A stretch of DNA of 64,000 nucleotides from SIG307 sp045596385 (GCA_045596385.1 JAZOCC010000035.1:1-64000); one strand, 5' to 3'; shown: positions 6,642-14,453, counted from the first letter of the stretch. The notes: generated by a model from the letters alone, not told the origin. Program-made: numbers and translations.

Positions 6642-7931
6642 TTATTTATAATAATCGAACTGTAAGCCGTACATGCGCACCGTATCGCCGTCCTGAATAC
6701 CCATGGCTTCCAGTTCCTCCAAAATACCGTTGTTCTTTAAGAAATTCTGGAAGAATTCGAAGCCCTTCTCGGAATCGATATTGGTGTAACCTAACATCTT
6801 TTCGATGCGCGGACCTTCTACCACGTACATCTTGCCCTTTTCGTCGTATTCCACCGTATACGGCTCGTTCGGCAGGGTCAGATTGTCTAAGGAGAATTCT
6901 CGCTCGAAAACAATCGGGTCTTCCTTTGTCTCGGCTAACATCTTTGCTGCAGCATACAGAAGCTCTTTTACGCCCTTACCGCTGACTGCGGAGATGGAAT
7001 AAATCGGGTAGCCCTCTTCCGCAAATGCCTCACGAAGCTTGTTTACGGCCTCTTCCGCCTCTTCCGGGAGCATAACGTCGGTCTTATTGGCTGCAATAAT
7101 CTGCGGCTTCTTGGCAAGATTCGGGTCGTAGGCTGCCAGTTCTGCATTAATCGTCTTAATATCCTCAATCGGGTCACGGCCCTCCGTGGAAGCCACGTCT
7201 ACCACATGGATAATCACGCGGGTACGCTCTACATGGCGTAAGAATTCGTGACCGAGGCCGATACCTTCGGAAGCGCCTTCGATGAGTCCCGGAATATCCG
7301 CAATGACAAAACCGTTGGCACCGTCCATATCAACCACACCCAGGTTTGGATTCAAGGTGGTAAAATGATAGTTTGCAATCTTTGGCTTCGCATTGGTGAC
7401 ACGGGATAGAAAGGTAGACTTACCTACATTAGGGAAACCAACCAGACCTACATCCGCAATCACCTTAAGCTCCAGAATAACGTTTAATTCCTGGGCATCC
7501 TGGCCCGGCTGTGCGTACTTCGGTACCTGCATGGTGGCGGTAGCATAATGCTGATTTCCCTTACCGCCGCGTCCACCCTTTAAAATCACCTCGCGGCGAT
7601 TCTCGTGGGACATGTCGGTAATGACTTTGCCGGTCTCCTTTTCCTTGATTACGGTACCTTCCGGCACCTTTAAAATCTTATCAGCACCGTTTTTTCCGGT
7701 ACAACGGTTGGTTCCGCCGTTTTCGCCGTCTTCCGCACAATACTTTCGAACAAAACGAAAATCCGCAAGCGTATTCAATCCTTCGTCCACTTCGAAAATA
7801 ATGTCGCCACCCTTACCGCCGTCACCGCCGTTAGGACCGCCTGCCGCTACAAAGAGCTCACGACGGAAAGATACACTGCCGTCACCGCCCTTACCGGAAC
7901 GAATATAAATTTCAGCTCTATCTGCAAACAT
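6642..7931 (-). CDS. obg: GTPase Obg/CgtA
   Basis: A 429-residue ribosome-assembly GTPase. In order: the glycine-rich Obg fold (1-158: MFADRAEIYIRSGKGGDGSVSFRRE at the start); the G domain with Walker A GFPNVGKST, switch DIPGLIEGA and NKTD specificity motif; and the C-terminal OCT domain (about 345-429), ending FDYYK. It acts in late 50S maturation and stress signalling. Ribosome site AGGAGG. A strong hairpin terminator lies between rpmA and this gene, so its expression may be partly uncoupled from the ribosomal-protein genes. Confidence 0.97.
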   Translation of the reverse strand: MFADRAEIYIRSGKGGDGSVSFRRELFVAAGGPNGGDGGKGGDIIFEVDEGLNTLADFRFVRKYCAEDGENGGTNRCTGKNGADKILKVPEGTVIKEKETGKVITDMSHENRREVILKGGRGGKGNQHYATATMQVPKYAQPGQDAQELNVILELKVIADVGLVGFPNVGKSTFLSRVTNAKPKIANYHFTTLNPNLGVVDMDGANGFVIADIPGLIEGASEGIGLGHEFLRHVERTRVIIHVVDVASTEGRDPIEDIKTINAELAAYDPNLAKKPQIIAANKTDVMLPEEAEEAVNKLREAFAEEGYPIYSISAVSGKGVKELLYAAAKMLAETKEDPIVFEREFSLDNLTLPNEPYTVEYDEKGKMYVVEGPRIEKMLGYTNIDSEKGFEFFQNFLKNNGILEELEAMGIQDGDTVRMYGLQFDYYK

Positions 7932-7943
7932 CTGTTACCTCCT

Positions 7944-7989
7944 GAAAAAACATAAACCCTAAATTCATAAAAAAGAATTCAGGGTTTAT
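7944..7989 (-). terminator. Hairpin with U-tract between rpmA and obg
   Basis: A 15-bp stem with one G-U pair (ATAAACCCTGAATTC with GAATTTAGGGTTTAT, 7975-7989 with 7952-7966) is followed on the minus strand by GTTTTTT. The obg ribosome site begins directly after. It would terminate or attenuate rplU-prp-rpmA transcription before obg. Confidence 0.75.
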
Positions 7990-8010
7990 CGTGTCTCATT
8001 ACATGGGGAC

Positions 8011-8298
8011 TTATTCAGCGTCTACCGGATATACGGAAGCCTGCTTCTTGTCGCGTCCCTTTCTCTCGAACTTTAAAACACCGTCAACCAGTGCGTATAA
8101 CGTATCATCGCCACCGCGACCTACGTTTACACCCGGATGAATCTTGGTACCACGCTGTCTGTAAAGAATGTTGCCGGCAAGTACGAACTGACCGTCAGCA
8201 CGCTTAGCGCCGAGACGCTTGGACTCGGAATCTCTGCCGTTCTTCGTGGAACCTACACCCTTTTTATGAGCGAAAAACTGAAGGTTCAACTTTAACAT
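8011..8298 (-). CDS. rpmA: 50S ribosomal protein L27 with cleaved N-terminal extension
   Basis: A 95-residue bL27. The N-terminus MLKLNLQFFAHKKG carries the LNLQFFAxxKG site that Firmicutes cut with the protease Prp so that mature L27 begins near the peptidyl-transferase centre. The body has the standard HKKGVGSTKNGRDS and FVLAGNILYRQRGTK segments. Its processing protease is encoded immediately upstream. Good GGAGGT ribosome site. Confidence 0.97.
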   Translation of the reverse strand: MLKLNLQFFAHKKGVGSTKNGRDSESKRLGAKRADGQFVLAGNILYRQRGTKIHPGVNVGRGGDDTLYALVDGVLKFERKGRDKKQASVYPVDAE

Positions 8299-8311
8299 GA
8301 CCTATACCTCC

Positions 8312-8665
8312 TTATGAATTCTGAAAATCAATACGTAAATACTTTTTTCCGTATGCCTCCTGAATCATTTGCAAACCTATAATCAAGGATTGAAACAAAA
8401 TTTTGGTCTCGGGAGTTCCTTCGGAAATAATCTTAAATTCCATGTAACCTTTCTCTTCATCCTCTTCGTAATCAAAAACAGCTGAAGTAAGCTTCTCAAT
8501 GGAATTAATTGTGCTCATTACCAATATCGAAACAGCGGAACATATAATATCATTGCCGTATTCGGCATAGTCTGCATGTCCTTTTGTACGAAAACCGGTA
8601 ACGGACTCTAAATTGACTTTGTCTTTTTTTTCGATTTCTTTTGCGAAAAATGTAATCGTAATCAT
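8312..8665 (-). CDS. prp: Ribosomal-processing cysteine protease Prp
   Basis: A 117-residue protein of the Prp/YsxB family that removes the N-terminal extension of L27. The catalytic dyad is visible in GHADYAEYGNDIICSAVS (His and Cys spaced 12 residues apart, as in the family). The gene lies between rplU and rpmA as in most Firmicutes. The start codon is 12 bp after the rplU stop and has no clear ribosome site, suggesting translational coupling. Confidence 0.93.
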   Translation of the reverse strand: MITITFFAKEIEKKDKVNLESVTGFRTKGHADYAEYGNDIICSAVSILVMSTINSIEKLTSAVFDYEEDEEKGYMEFKIISEGTPETKILFQSLIIGLQMIQEAYGKKYLRIDFQNS

Positions 8666-8677
8666 AAGATTCGAAAA

Positions 8678-8986
8678 TTAAGCATTAATCTTGTCAATCT
8701 TAACCTTGGTGTAAGCCTGTCTGTGACCATTCTTCTTATGGTATCCGGACTTTCTCTTATACCGATAAACAATAACCTTCTTCGCCTTGCCTTCCTCTAC
8801 TACGGTAGCGGAAACACTTGCACCGGCAACGGTCGGATTTCCTACGGAAAGGGAACCGTTATTCACAGCAAGAACACGATCAAAAGTAACCGTATTACCA
8901 GCTTCAACGCCGAGCTTCTCAACCTTAATTACGTCGCCTTCGGCAACTTTGTACTGTTTACCACCTGTTGCAATGATTGCGTACAT
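8678..8986 (-). CDS. rplU: 50S ribosomal protein L21
   Basis: A 102-residue bL21 beginning MYAIIATGGKQYKV and ending in the conserved KRKSGYHKKNGHRQAYTKVKI segment. The ATG is 8 nt after a full AGGAGGT site. Longer in-frame starts run into the leader and promoter and are rejected. It opens the rplU-prp-rpmA operon. Confidence 0.97.
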   Translation of the reverse strand: MYAIIATGGKQYKVAEGDVIKVEKLGVEAGNTVTFDRVLAVNNGSLSVGNPTVAGASVSATVVEEGKAKKVIVYRYKRKSGYHKKNGHRQAYTKVKIDKINA

Positions 8987-9072
8987 CTGATGGCACCTCC
9001 TATTTAAATACTCGCCAACTGTGGTGTCTCTCCTAAAAAAGGACAGAACTTGAACCTCGTTGTGCGGCACAC
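8987..9072 (-). promoter_or_regulatory. rplU 5' leader, candidate L21 leader RNA
   Basis: From the predicted start near 9072 to the rplU ATG there are about 85 nt. They contain a GTTCAAGTTCTGTCC/GGAGAGACACCAC region able to form a stem around a T-rich loop. Firmicutes rplU mRNAs carry a known L21 leader that binds free L21 for autoregulation, and position and size agree. I cannot verify the consensus structure without a covariance-model search. Confidence 0.45.
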
Positions 9073-9078
9073 TAGATT

Positions 9079-9107
9079 AATATAACACGGTTTACAAGGG
9101 ATGTCAA
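9079..9107 (-). promoter_or_regulatory. rplU operon promoter overlapping the upstream stop codon
   Basis: TTGACA (complement of 9102-9107) and TATATT (complement of 9079-9084) with a 17-bp spacer. The TGA stop of the upstream membrane-protein gene lies inside the -35 box. Confidence 0.8.
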
Positions 9108-9757
9108 GCGGTTTTTTTGAATATATTTACAAATTTTGTCCTTGTATTTTTTTCCTCTACAGCAATAAGAACAAACTCCCCCGTTTGTAATCTCCCATTT
9201 GCTGATTCAAATTTCTTTATCGGTACGGTTTTGGCCCGGAGTCTATCCTTCTTTCTGTCGTAATACACCAAATATGCGGTTCTGTTACCGTAGGAAGTAC
9301 TTAAATTTGAGGTGGAATGAACAAAAGCAGGTAGCTTTACAAGCTCTGCCTTCGTTTGAATCCGTTTTTTATCCCAAAAGATCCAAAGCAAGGGACCGAT
9401 AATACCGATGACAAGCCCGCTCACTTTAATCACCAGGCTTATGACTGCATAGACAAGTCCGGTTTCTAAGGCAATCAAATTCTTATGGGAGAAGAAAACT
9501 CGTTCAATACATGTTTCAACTATCGTAAAAAGGATTTCAATCAAGAAAAATCCACATACAAAAGCTGTTACATAGCTTTTATTAAGATTCGATTTTTCAT
9601 ACTCCTGCATCGGTTGCGGAGTTATATTTTTTAAGAAACGTTCAATGTTTGTATCAATTTGTTTTATTTCTTTTCTTCTGACATATATCAATACAAGAAT
9701 GAGTGCAGGTACTACGACTACCAGCAAGCTTATTTGGATATAATCTATATAATTCAT
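9104..9757 (-). CDS. Hypothetical membrane protein with C-terminal beta-rich domain
   Basis: A 217-residue protein with hydrophobic segments at about 5-27, 52-75 and 92-120, then a soluble tail (about 130-217) with TAYLVYYDRKKDRLRAKTVPIKKF and GEFVLIAVEEKN. The start MNYIDYIQI is chosen because GGGAG lies 7 nt upstream. The membrane-plus-short-tail layout parallels 553-1122 and 13839-14453. It interrupts the usual adjacency of rng and rplU. Family not recognised. Confidence 0.6.
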   Translation of the reverse strand: MNYIDYIQISLLVVVVPALILVLIYVRRKEIKQIDTNIERFLKNITPQPMQEYEKSNLNKSYVTAFVCGFFLIEILFTIVETCIERVFFSHKNLIALETGLVYAVISLVIKVSGLVIGIIGPLLWIFWDKKRIQTKAELVKLPAFVHSTSNLSTSYGNRTAYLVYYDRKKDRLRAKTVPIKKFESANGRLQTGEFVLIAVEEKNTRTKFVNIFKKTA

Positions 9758-9846
9758 GTTTTTTCTCCCGTTTTGTGTTATATACCATTCCTGTTTTTGC
9801 GCATCCTTTGTCCGGATATATTTTAGCATTCGTTCCGTAAAAAAGC

Positions 9847-9876
9847 AAGAAAAACGCCCTCGTTTCCAAGAGCGTT
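9847..9876 (-). terminator. Intrinsic terminator of ddh
   Basis: AACGC (complement side 9872-9876) pairs with GCGTT (9853-9857), extended by further pairs around a GAAAC-containing loop, and is followed on the minus strand by TTTTCTTGC. It lies about 75 bp after the ddh stop codon. Confidence 0.55.
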
Positions 9877-9951
9877 TCTACTTTATTCCCTGTTTCGTTT
9901 ACATAATTGTTTTATGGATATTTATTGTGATTTCTCAAATAAATCTTTCGA

Positions 9952-10935
9952 TTACAGCAAATTCTTTCTCAGTTCTTCCCCGCTCTGCGGATGCAAATAT
10001 GCCGGCGCAATATCCAGAACGGTCTTACAACCGAACTGTCCCTCGTTTGCGAGACGATATGCTGCTCTTGCGTAAGCTACCAATACACTGGAGGTGAACT
10101 CCGGATTGGAGTCAAGCTGCAGGCGATACTCAATCACATGGTGATTCTCGTTGTTTGCACCGGTGGTGCCGGAACGGAATACCATACCGCCGTGGGCGAT
10201 ACCGTTGTGGTCTCTCTTTAATTCCTCTTCGCTGATAAAGTGTACCGTGGTATTATAATCCGCAAAATAATTCGGCATGGTAACGATAGCTTGCTCGATG
10301 GCTGCAAGGTCTGCGCCCTCTTCCGCTACCACAAAACACTCTCTGGTGTGCTTATCACGGGTAGAAAGCTCCGGATTCTCTCCGGCACGTACGCTTGCTA
10401 CTGCGGAATCCACCGGAATCGTATACTGCTTTGCGTCCTTTACTCCCGGAATCCGGCGAATCGCATCGGAATGGCCCTGACTTACGCCCTTGCCCCAGAA
10501 GGTATAGTCCTTACCGTTCGGTAAAACAGCCTGGCCGTAGCAACGATTTAAGGAGAACATGCCCGGGTCCCAGCCTACGGAAATTACACTGACCTTCTTT
10601 GCTTCCTTGCTGGCTGCATCCACGTTGGCAAAATGCTCCGGAATGCGGGCATGGGTATCAAAGCTGTCAATGACGTTAAAATACTTTGCAAACTCTGGGG
10701 TCTGCTCCGGCAAATCGTTGGCACTGCCGCCGCATAAAACCATAACGTCAATCTGATCCTGCATATTCACAGCATCTTCCATTTTATAAACCGGAATACC
10801 GGTACGAGTCTTGATTGTACTCGGATCTCTTCTTGTAAATAACGCAACCAGCTCACAATCCGGGGTTGCATTCACTGCTGTTTCTACTCCACGGCCAAGG
10901 TTGCCGTATCCTACGATTCCAATTTTAATCTTCAT
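9952..10935 (-). CDS. ddh: meso-Diaminopimelate dehydrogenase
   Basis: A 327-residue NADP-dependent enzyme that makes meso-diaminopimelate from tetrahydrodipicolinate in one step, for lysine and peptidoglycan. The N-terminal Rossmann motif is KIGIVGYGNLGRGVE. The family segment SVGWDPGMFSLNRCYGQAVLP and the C-terminal DIAPAYLHPQSGEELRKNLL fit Ddh, and the length is that of the family (about 320-330). It stands alone with its own promoter and terminator. A TGTAT-N6-ATACA palindrome lies just upstream of its -35 box. Confidence 0.93.
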   Translation of the reverse strand: MKIKIGIVGYGNLGRGVETAVNATPDCELVALFTRRDPSTIKTRTGIPVYKMEDAVNMQDQIDVMVLCGGSANDLPEQTPEFAKYFNVIDSFDTHARIPEHFANVDAASKEAKKVSVISVGWDPGMFSLNRCYGQAVLPNGKDYTFWGKGVSQGHSDAIRRIPGVKDAKQYTIPVDSAVASVRAGENPELSTRDKHTRECFVVAEEGADLAAIEQAIVTMPNYFADYNTTVHFISEEELKRDHNGIAHGGMVFRSGTTGANNENHHVIEYRLQLDSNPEFTSSVLVAYARAAYRLANEGQFGCKTVLDIAPAYLHPQSGEELRKNLL

Positions 10936-10964
10936 AATCGTTATCCTCCCAAAAAGATGTTTTC

Positions 10965-10993
10965 ATTATAATCCTGTGTAAAATAAATGTCAA
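10965..10993 (-). promoter_or_regulatory. ddh promoter
   Basis: TTGACA (complement of 10988-10993) and TATAAT (complement of 10965-10970) with a 17-bp spacer, a full consensus. The palindrome TGTAT-N6-ATACA at 11002-11017 lies 8 bp upstream of the -35 box. Confidence 0.8.
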
Positions 10994-11069
10994 TGAAAAA
11001 TTGTATACAAGAATACACAAAATACATTTGACATTTGAACCTTTGATGCTATATGTTGTCATAAATGTT

Positions 11070-11635
11070 TTATATCAACTTATTCGGATATTCTTCGTCA
11101 ATTAAGGAAAAATACAATCGGCCCACATATTCTCCGTTCATATAAAAGTAGTCTCGTAGCATCCCTTCGTAAATAAAGCCGCATTTCTCTATGACACGTT
11201 TTGACGCAGCATTGATTTCTTTGGTACAAATCTGCACCTATGTAAGTTTATTTTTTCAAAGCCGTATCGTATTACTGCCTTGGTAGCTTCGGTGGCATAA
11301 CCTTTACACTGAAACGCCGAACCGATACAATATTCGATTTCCGCAAAGTGATTTTTATAGTCTACGAGAAAGTATGCGATCTGACCGATGCACTCTCCCG
11401 TTTCTTTCAGTATAATCGCCCAACGGTAATAGTCTTCCCTCTCATAAGAACTGATATACTTATCTAAGAGTTCTTTCACCGCTTCTTTCGTTGTATAAAC
11501 CGGTTCCGAATACATAGACTGTATCGTTTCGTCTGCAATCCAGTATTTTAACATAGCATCATCGTCCGCGTACTCAAAGCGACGAAGGAGTAACCGGTCG
11601 GTTTCTATGGTGGTTGTTCCGATGTGTGTTAACAT
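11070..11635 (-). pseudogene. GNAT (RimJ/RimL-type) acetyltransferase with a frameshift
   Basis: The ATG at 11635 follows AGGAGGTG. The frame encodes a RimJ/RimL-like acetyltransferase: TDRLLLRRFEYADDDAM, then EIEYCIGSAFQCKGYATEATKAVIRYGFEKINLHR, the acetyl-CoA loop. Right after INLHR, near 11237, one base appears missing (AGG TGC where GGG TGC would keep the frame) and the frame ends at about 11189. The alternative frame continues with VQICTKEINAASKRVIEKCGF and ends properly at 11070 with ...DEEYPNK, exactly the expected C-terminal third. A single-base loss in a G-run, real or a sequencing error, explains it. Confidence 0.8.
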
Positions 11636-11689
11636 AAGACACCTCCTGTAATGTATTAATTTTGAATGTTTTATACTTTTGCTGTTACA

Positions 11690-11771
11690 GTATACATGTA
11701 TACAATACACAATTATGTGCTTATTATAACACTTCTTTTTATTTTGTCAATGGTTTTGTATTCATGTATAC
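11690..11771 (-). promoter_or_regulatory. Promoter flanked by two GTATAC-type palindromes
   Basis: TTGACA (complement of 11745-11750) and TATAAT (complement of 11723-11728) with a 16-bp spacer drive the GNAT gene. A perfect 14-bp palindrome GTATACATGTATAC (11690-11703) lies just downstream of the start site. A one-mismatch copy GTATTCATGTATAC (11758-11771) lies upstream of -35, with centres 68 bp apart. The arrangement is that of a repressor with two operators. The regulator is not identified; GntR-family operators often contain GTATAC. Confidence 0.6.
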
Positions 11772-11793
11772 AATTGTTCTGCATATAAAATAT

Positions 11794-11846
11794 CCCTTCT
11801 TTATCTTTTGCCTGGCATTACCATCCGGTCAAAAAATAAGGAAGGG
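11794..11846. terminator. Weak long-loop hairpin after carD
   Basis: CCCTTC (11794-11799) pairs with GAAGGG (11841-11846), extended by A/T pairs around a long loop. On the minus strand it is followed by ATATTTTAT, on the plus strand by GCGATTTTTTT. It is probably the end of the carD transcript. Confidence 0.35.
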
Positions 11847-11860
11847 GCGATTTTTTTCTA

Positions 11861-12373
11861 TTATTCCATTTTCAGTTTCTCAATTTCTTCCGTAATATAT
11901 GCTTGCACTCCCTGTTTCTCAATCCCCAGTGCCACCGCCAGTTCTCCGTACAGTAAATCCTCTGCCTGCTTTAAATAGCGTTCATCCAGGCCGATGATCT
12001 TCTGCCCTTTTGCAAGACGATCCTGCTTCCGCAAGTACAAGGTCTTTATAATACGGACATAGTCTTCACAGGAATTCTGTTTCAAGCATTCTTTATAGGT
12101 CAGCTCCCGCTGTTTGTCGTTTTCTACCCAGACCAGCTCCAAAGACGGAATCTTTGCAATCAATTCATGTACTTCCTGTTCGGTCAGTGCCGCACGAATC
12201 GCTACTTTATGATTATCAACCGGAATGTACACGGTACTGGATTCTGCATACACCGGCTTTAATATGTAGTATAAACGATCTTTTGGTGCACTTGCCATAT
12301 TCAATGTTGTTACATCCGTCACTTTACAGATTCCGTTATTTCCACAAACCACAAACTCACCTTTTTTAAACAC
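11861..12373 (-). CDS. CarD/CdnL-family transcription regulator
   Basis: A 170-residue protein. Residues about 1-60 (FKKGEFVVCGNNGICKVTDVTT...YYILKPVYAESSTVYIPVDN) are the Tudor-like CarD/TRCF RNA-polymerase-interacting domain. The C-terminal half is a helical DNA-contact domain. CarD/CdnL proteins bind the RNA polymerase beta subunit and stabilise open complexes. The GTG at 12373 is chosen because GGAGGT lies 7 nt before it; upstream ATGs at 12394 and 12403 have no site and precede the conserved domain. Its promoter is at 12487-12516 and the leader contains a strong hairpin. Confidence 0.88.
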   Translation of the reverse strand: MFKKGEFVVCGNNGICKVTDVTTLNMASAPKDRLYYILKPVYAESSTVYIPVDNHKVAIRAALTEQEVHELIAKIPSLELVWVENDKQRELTYKECLKQNSCEDYVRIIKTLYLRKQDRLAKGQKIIGLDERYLKQAEDLLYGELAVALGIEKQGVQAYITEEIEKLKME

Positions 12374-12429
12374 GCTTTTAACCTCCGCAATCATGCAATT
12401 CAACCGTTATTTCTGCTTTTGGGTAAAGT

Positions 12430-12461
12430 GAAACGCCTGTTCCCGCAGCCACGGGAAAGGC
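12430..12461 (-). promoter_or_regulatory. Stem-loop in the carD 5' leader
   Basis: Within the roughly 107-nt leader, CGCCT...CCCG and CGGG...AGGCG arms form a GC-rich hairpin around a CTGC/GCAG-containing loop. It is not followed by a U-tract, so it is more likely an mRNA-stabilising or regulatory structure than a terminator. Confidence 0.4.
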
Positions 12462-12486
12462 GCTTGTCATCACATATTTCATATTG

Positions 12487-12516
12487 ATTATAGCATAATT
12501 TTTTCGGAAATGTCAG
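12487..12516 (-). promoter_or_regulatory. carD promoter
   Basis: CTGACA (complement of 12511-12516) and TATAAT (complement of 12487-12492) with an 18-bp spacer and an extended -10 TG (TGCTATAAT). Confidence 0.65.
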
Positions 12517-12599
12517 TGTAAAAATTCCTATGGAAGCATTTTTGTGCAAAATGCGCATGGACCCGAGGGTGAAATTGTATACGATGCACCATGATTTAG

Positions 12600-13790
12600 T
12601 TAGCATGAACCGATAAGCATCTCATGCAACGGCTTCTTTACCTTTTTTCTTGTCAACTCCACCAGACGCAAGCCTGTCATATCCACCACATTCACCGGAA
12701 TTCGGTCCTTTGCTGCCAGTTCTTTTAAAAGCCGCATCAGCTTTACGTTATACTCCTCGGACTCCATATTAATAAAATCGATTAAAATCATACCGGACAG
12801 ATTCCGCAGACGAAGCTGCCGCATGCACTCTCTTGCGGCTTCTTCATTGATTTTATAGAAGGTCTCGTCTCCGGCTTTTTTGCCGCTGATAGCCTTTCCT
12901 GTATTTACGTCAATGACGGTCAGGGTTTCTGTCGGCTCAATGACCAGAGATGCACCGGATTTTAACCAGACATGCTTAGATAACGCTTCTTTCTCCCACT
13001 TTTGCAGGGAATACAGCGCCGCCAGGGAAAGGTTTTCATCCCGGTATAGGCGAAGCTTCCCGGTATCCTCCGGCTGAAATTGTGCGGTATAATCGGAAAA
13101 TGCCGCAAATATCTCTTCCTCGTCTGTGACTACCTCGGTCAGTTGGTCCTGGGGTAAATCCCGCAGCAAATCAATGTACCACGGATAGTTTTGATACAAC
13201 AGACTTCCCTTGGATTTATGTACTCCGGTGGTGCAAATATCGTTGTATAAGGCGGCCAAACGCGCTTCCTCCGCTTTTAACCGTTCATTCGACACCTGTA
13301 GTGCATTAGTTCTAACGATAAGACCGTAATTCTCATTCTCACAATTAGAAAATAGGACTTTTAGCCTATTGTTTTCCTCTTTATCTTTGATTTTATTGGA
13401 AATCCGAACACCCTTCATGCCGTGTACCAGTACCAGATACTTGCCGGTAAACTGGAGTTTTCCTGTAACGGAAGGCTGTTTCGTCTTAATATCCTCCCGT
13501 TCCACCTGGACCAGCACGTAATCCCCCATACATAACCGTTCGTTGTTGGCGTGGGGACCGAACAAATAAGAAGTCGCATCCTTCAGAGAATGGTAACACA
13601 TACAGCCCCCTTCGGTCTCAATAAAGGCGGCATCAATGTTTTTCACGATATTGTTGACGTGACCGACGTAAATATTTCCGAGGCGCGACGGCGTATCCGC
13701 GTTCTCCGCAGACATCTCCAACGGTTGGTTATTCTCATCAAACAACACAGAATAAATATAGCGGTCTTTTTTCGTTACCACAAGGCGCAT
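12600..13790 (-). CDS. rng: Ribonuclease E/G family protein (RNase G)
   Basis: A 396-residue endoribonuclease of the RNase G type. It has an N-terminal S1-like domain (GNIYVGHVNNIVKNIDAAFIETEGG) and the catalytic DNase I-like subdomain with the two magnesium-binding aspartates in TLTVIDVNTGKAISG and MILIDFINM. The C-terminus reads VDMTGLRLVELTRKKVKKPL. There is no RNase E scaffold tail. A zinc-link CPxCxGxG is not seen. It lies downstream of the DUF2344/radical SAM pair, as in many Clostridia, although a membrane-protein gene intervenes. AGGAG precedes the ATG. Confidence 0.9.
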   Translation of the reverse strand: MRLVVTKKDRYIYSVLFDENNQPLEMSAENADTPSRLGNIYVGHVNNIVKNIDAAFIETEGGCMCYHSLKDATSYLFGPHANNERLCMGDYVLVQVEREDIKTKQPSVTGKLQFTGKYLVLVHGMKGVRISNKIKDKEENNRLKVLFSNCENENYGLIVRTNALQVSNERLKAEEARLAALYNDICTTGVHKSKGSLLYQNYPWYIDLLRDLPQDQLTEVVTDEEEIFAAFSDYTAQFQPEDTGKLRLYRDENLSLAALYSLQKWEKEALSKHVWLKSGASLVIEPTETLTVIDVNTGKAISGKKAGDETFYKINEEAARECMRQLRLRNLSGMILIDFINMESEEYNVKLMRLLKELAAKDRIPVNVVDMTGLRLVELTRKKVKKPLHEMLIGSC

Positions 13791-13838
13791 AAAGGTTCTC
13801 CTGTCTTTTGTTATGTAATCGTGGCTTAGCCGGAACGA

Positions 13839-14453
13839 TTACTCTGGTTTTTCTTTCATCACTTCTAAATCAACTAGAATTTTAAGGTTTTCATAATAGT
13901 ACAGCATATACCTATCCTCTTCTAATCCATAGATAGATTCACAGATATATGAACCAACCAGCATGGTTGTATCCACTTTGTCTAACTTTTCTTCGTTCAC
14001 TCGGACTTTCAGCAACTCGTTTTTCTCATCAAGGGTATAACAATATAAATAATACCTATCGGTACTGGATCTTCTGTAGCGGTAAACGTGTCGTTTTTTG
14101 AGGTCGGTTTTGTGAATCGGCTGCTCCACCGGTCCGTTTATCGTATCCTTCAAGGCCCTTGTACCGCGGATTCCTAACTGCACCGTACCTGCAAGCCAAA
14201 TCAGAATGATAATTACCATAACAATGATTTCGATGACATCCTTTTTCCTTTTGCGACTGGTTCCTCTTATTTCCTGAAACAAAGATGGTATAATGATAGC
14301 AGCCACCGTCACCGCCAAAATAAACATACACAGGCATGCGGAAAACACGCCAAGCGGTAACCCACGGTCGTCCGGCAGCAGCTTTTTTGCGATAATGCTT
14401 GCAATAATGATAAGAAGGATGGCAATTCCTTCTCCAATCCAAATTTTTTTCAT
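13839..14453 (-). CDS. Hypothetical membrane protein
   Basis: A 204-residue protein with hydrophobic helices at about 5-22, 33-60 and 77-98, followed by a soluble domain (about 110-204) with YRRSSTDRYYLYCYTLDEKNELLKVRVNE and a tyrosine-rich end (YMLYYYENLKILVDLE). The start MKKIWIGEG has GGGGAG upstream. Its C-terminal pattern (a YY..LK-x-L-x-D motif near the end) is close to that of 553-1122, suggesting a paralogous family. It separates rng from the DUF2344 gene. No known family assigned. Confidence 0.6.
   Translation of the reverse strand: MKKIWIGEGIAILLIIIASIIAKKLLPDDRGLPLGVFSACLCMFILAVTVAAIIIPSLFQEIRGTSRKRKKDVIEIIVMVIIILIWLAGTVQLGIRGTRALKDTINGPVEQPIHKTDLKKRHVYRYRRSSTDRYYLYCYTLDEKNELLKVRVNEEKLDKVDTTMLVGSYICESIYGLEEDRYMLYYYENLKILVDLEVMKEKPE

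Noticed and set aside
11189..11300. Programmed frameshift in the acetyltransferase gene
   Set aside because: No slippery heptamer plus downstream structure is visible; loss of one G in a short G-run is simpler.
12400..12606. A 68-codon open frame between carD and rng
   Set aside because: It spans the carD promoter and leader hairpin and has no ribosome site or family signal.
14056..14442. A 128-codon open frame on the minus strand with many Arg, Tyr and His codons
   Set aside because: It is a shifted frame of the membrane-protein gene 13839-14453, with no ribosome site and a composition unlike a real protein.
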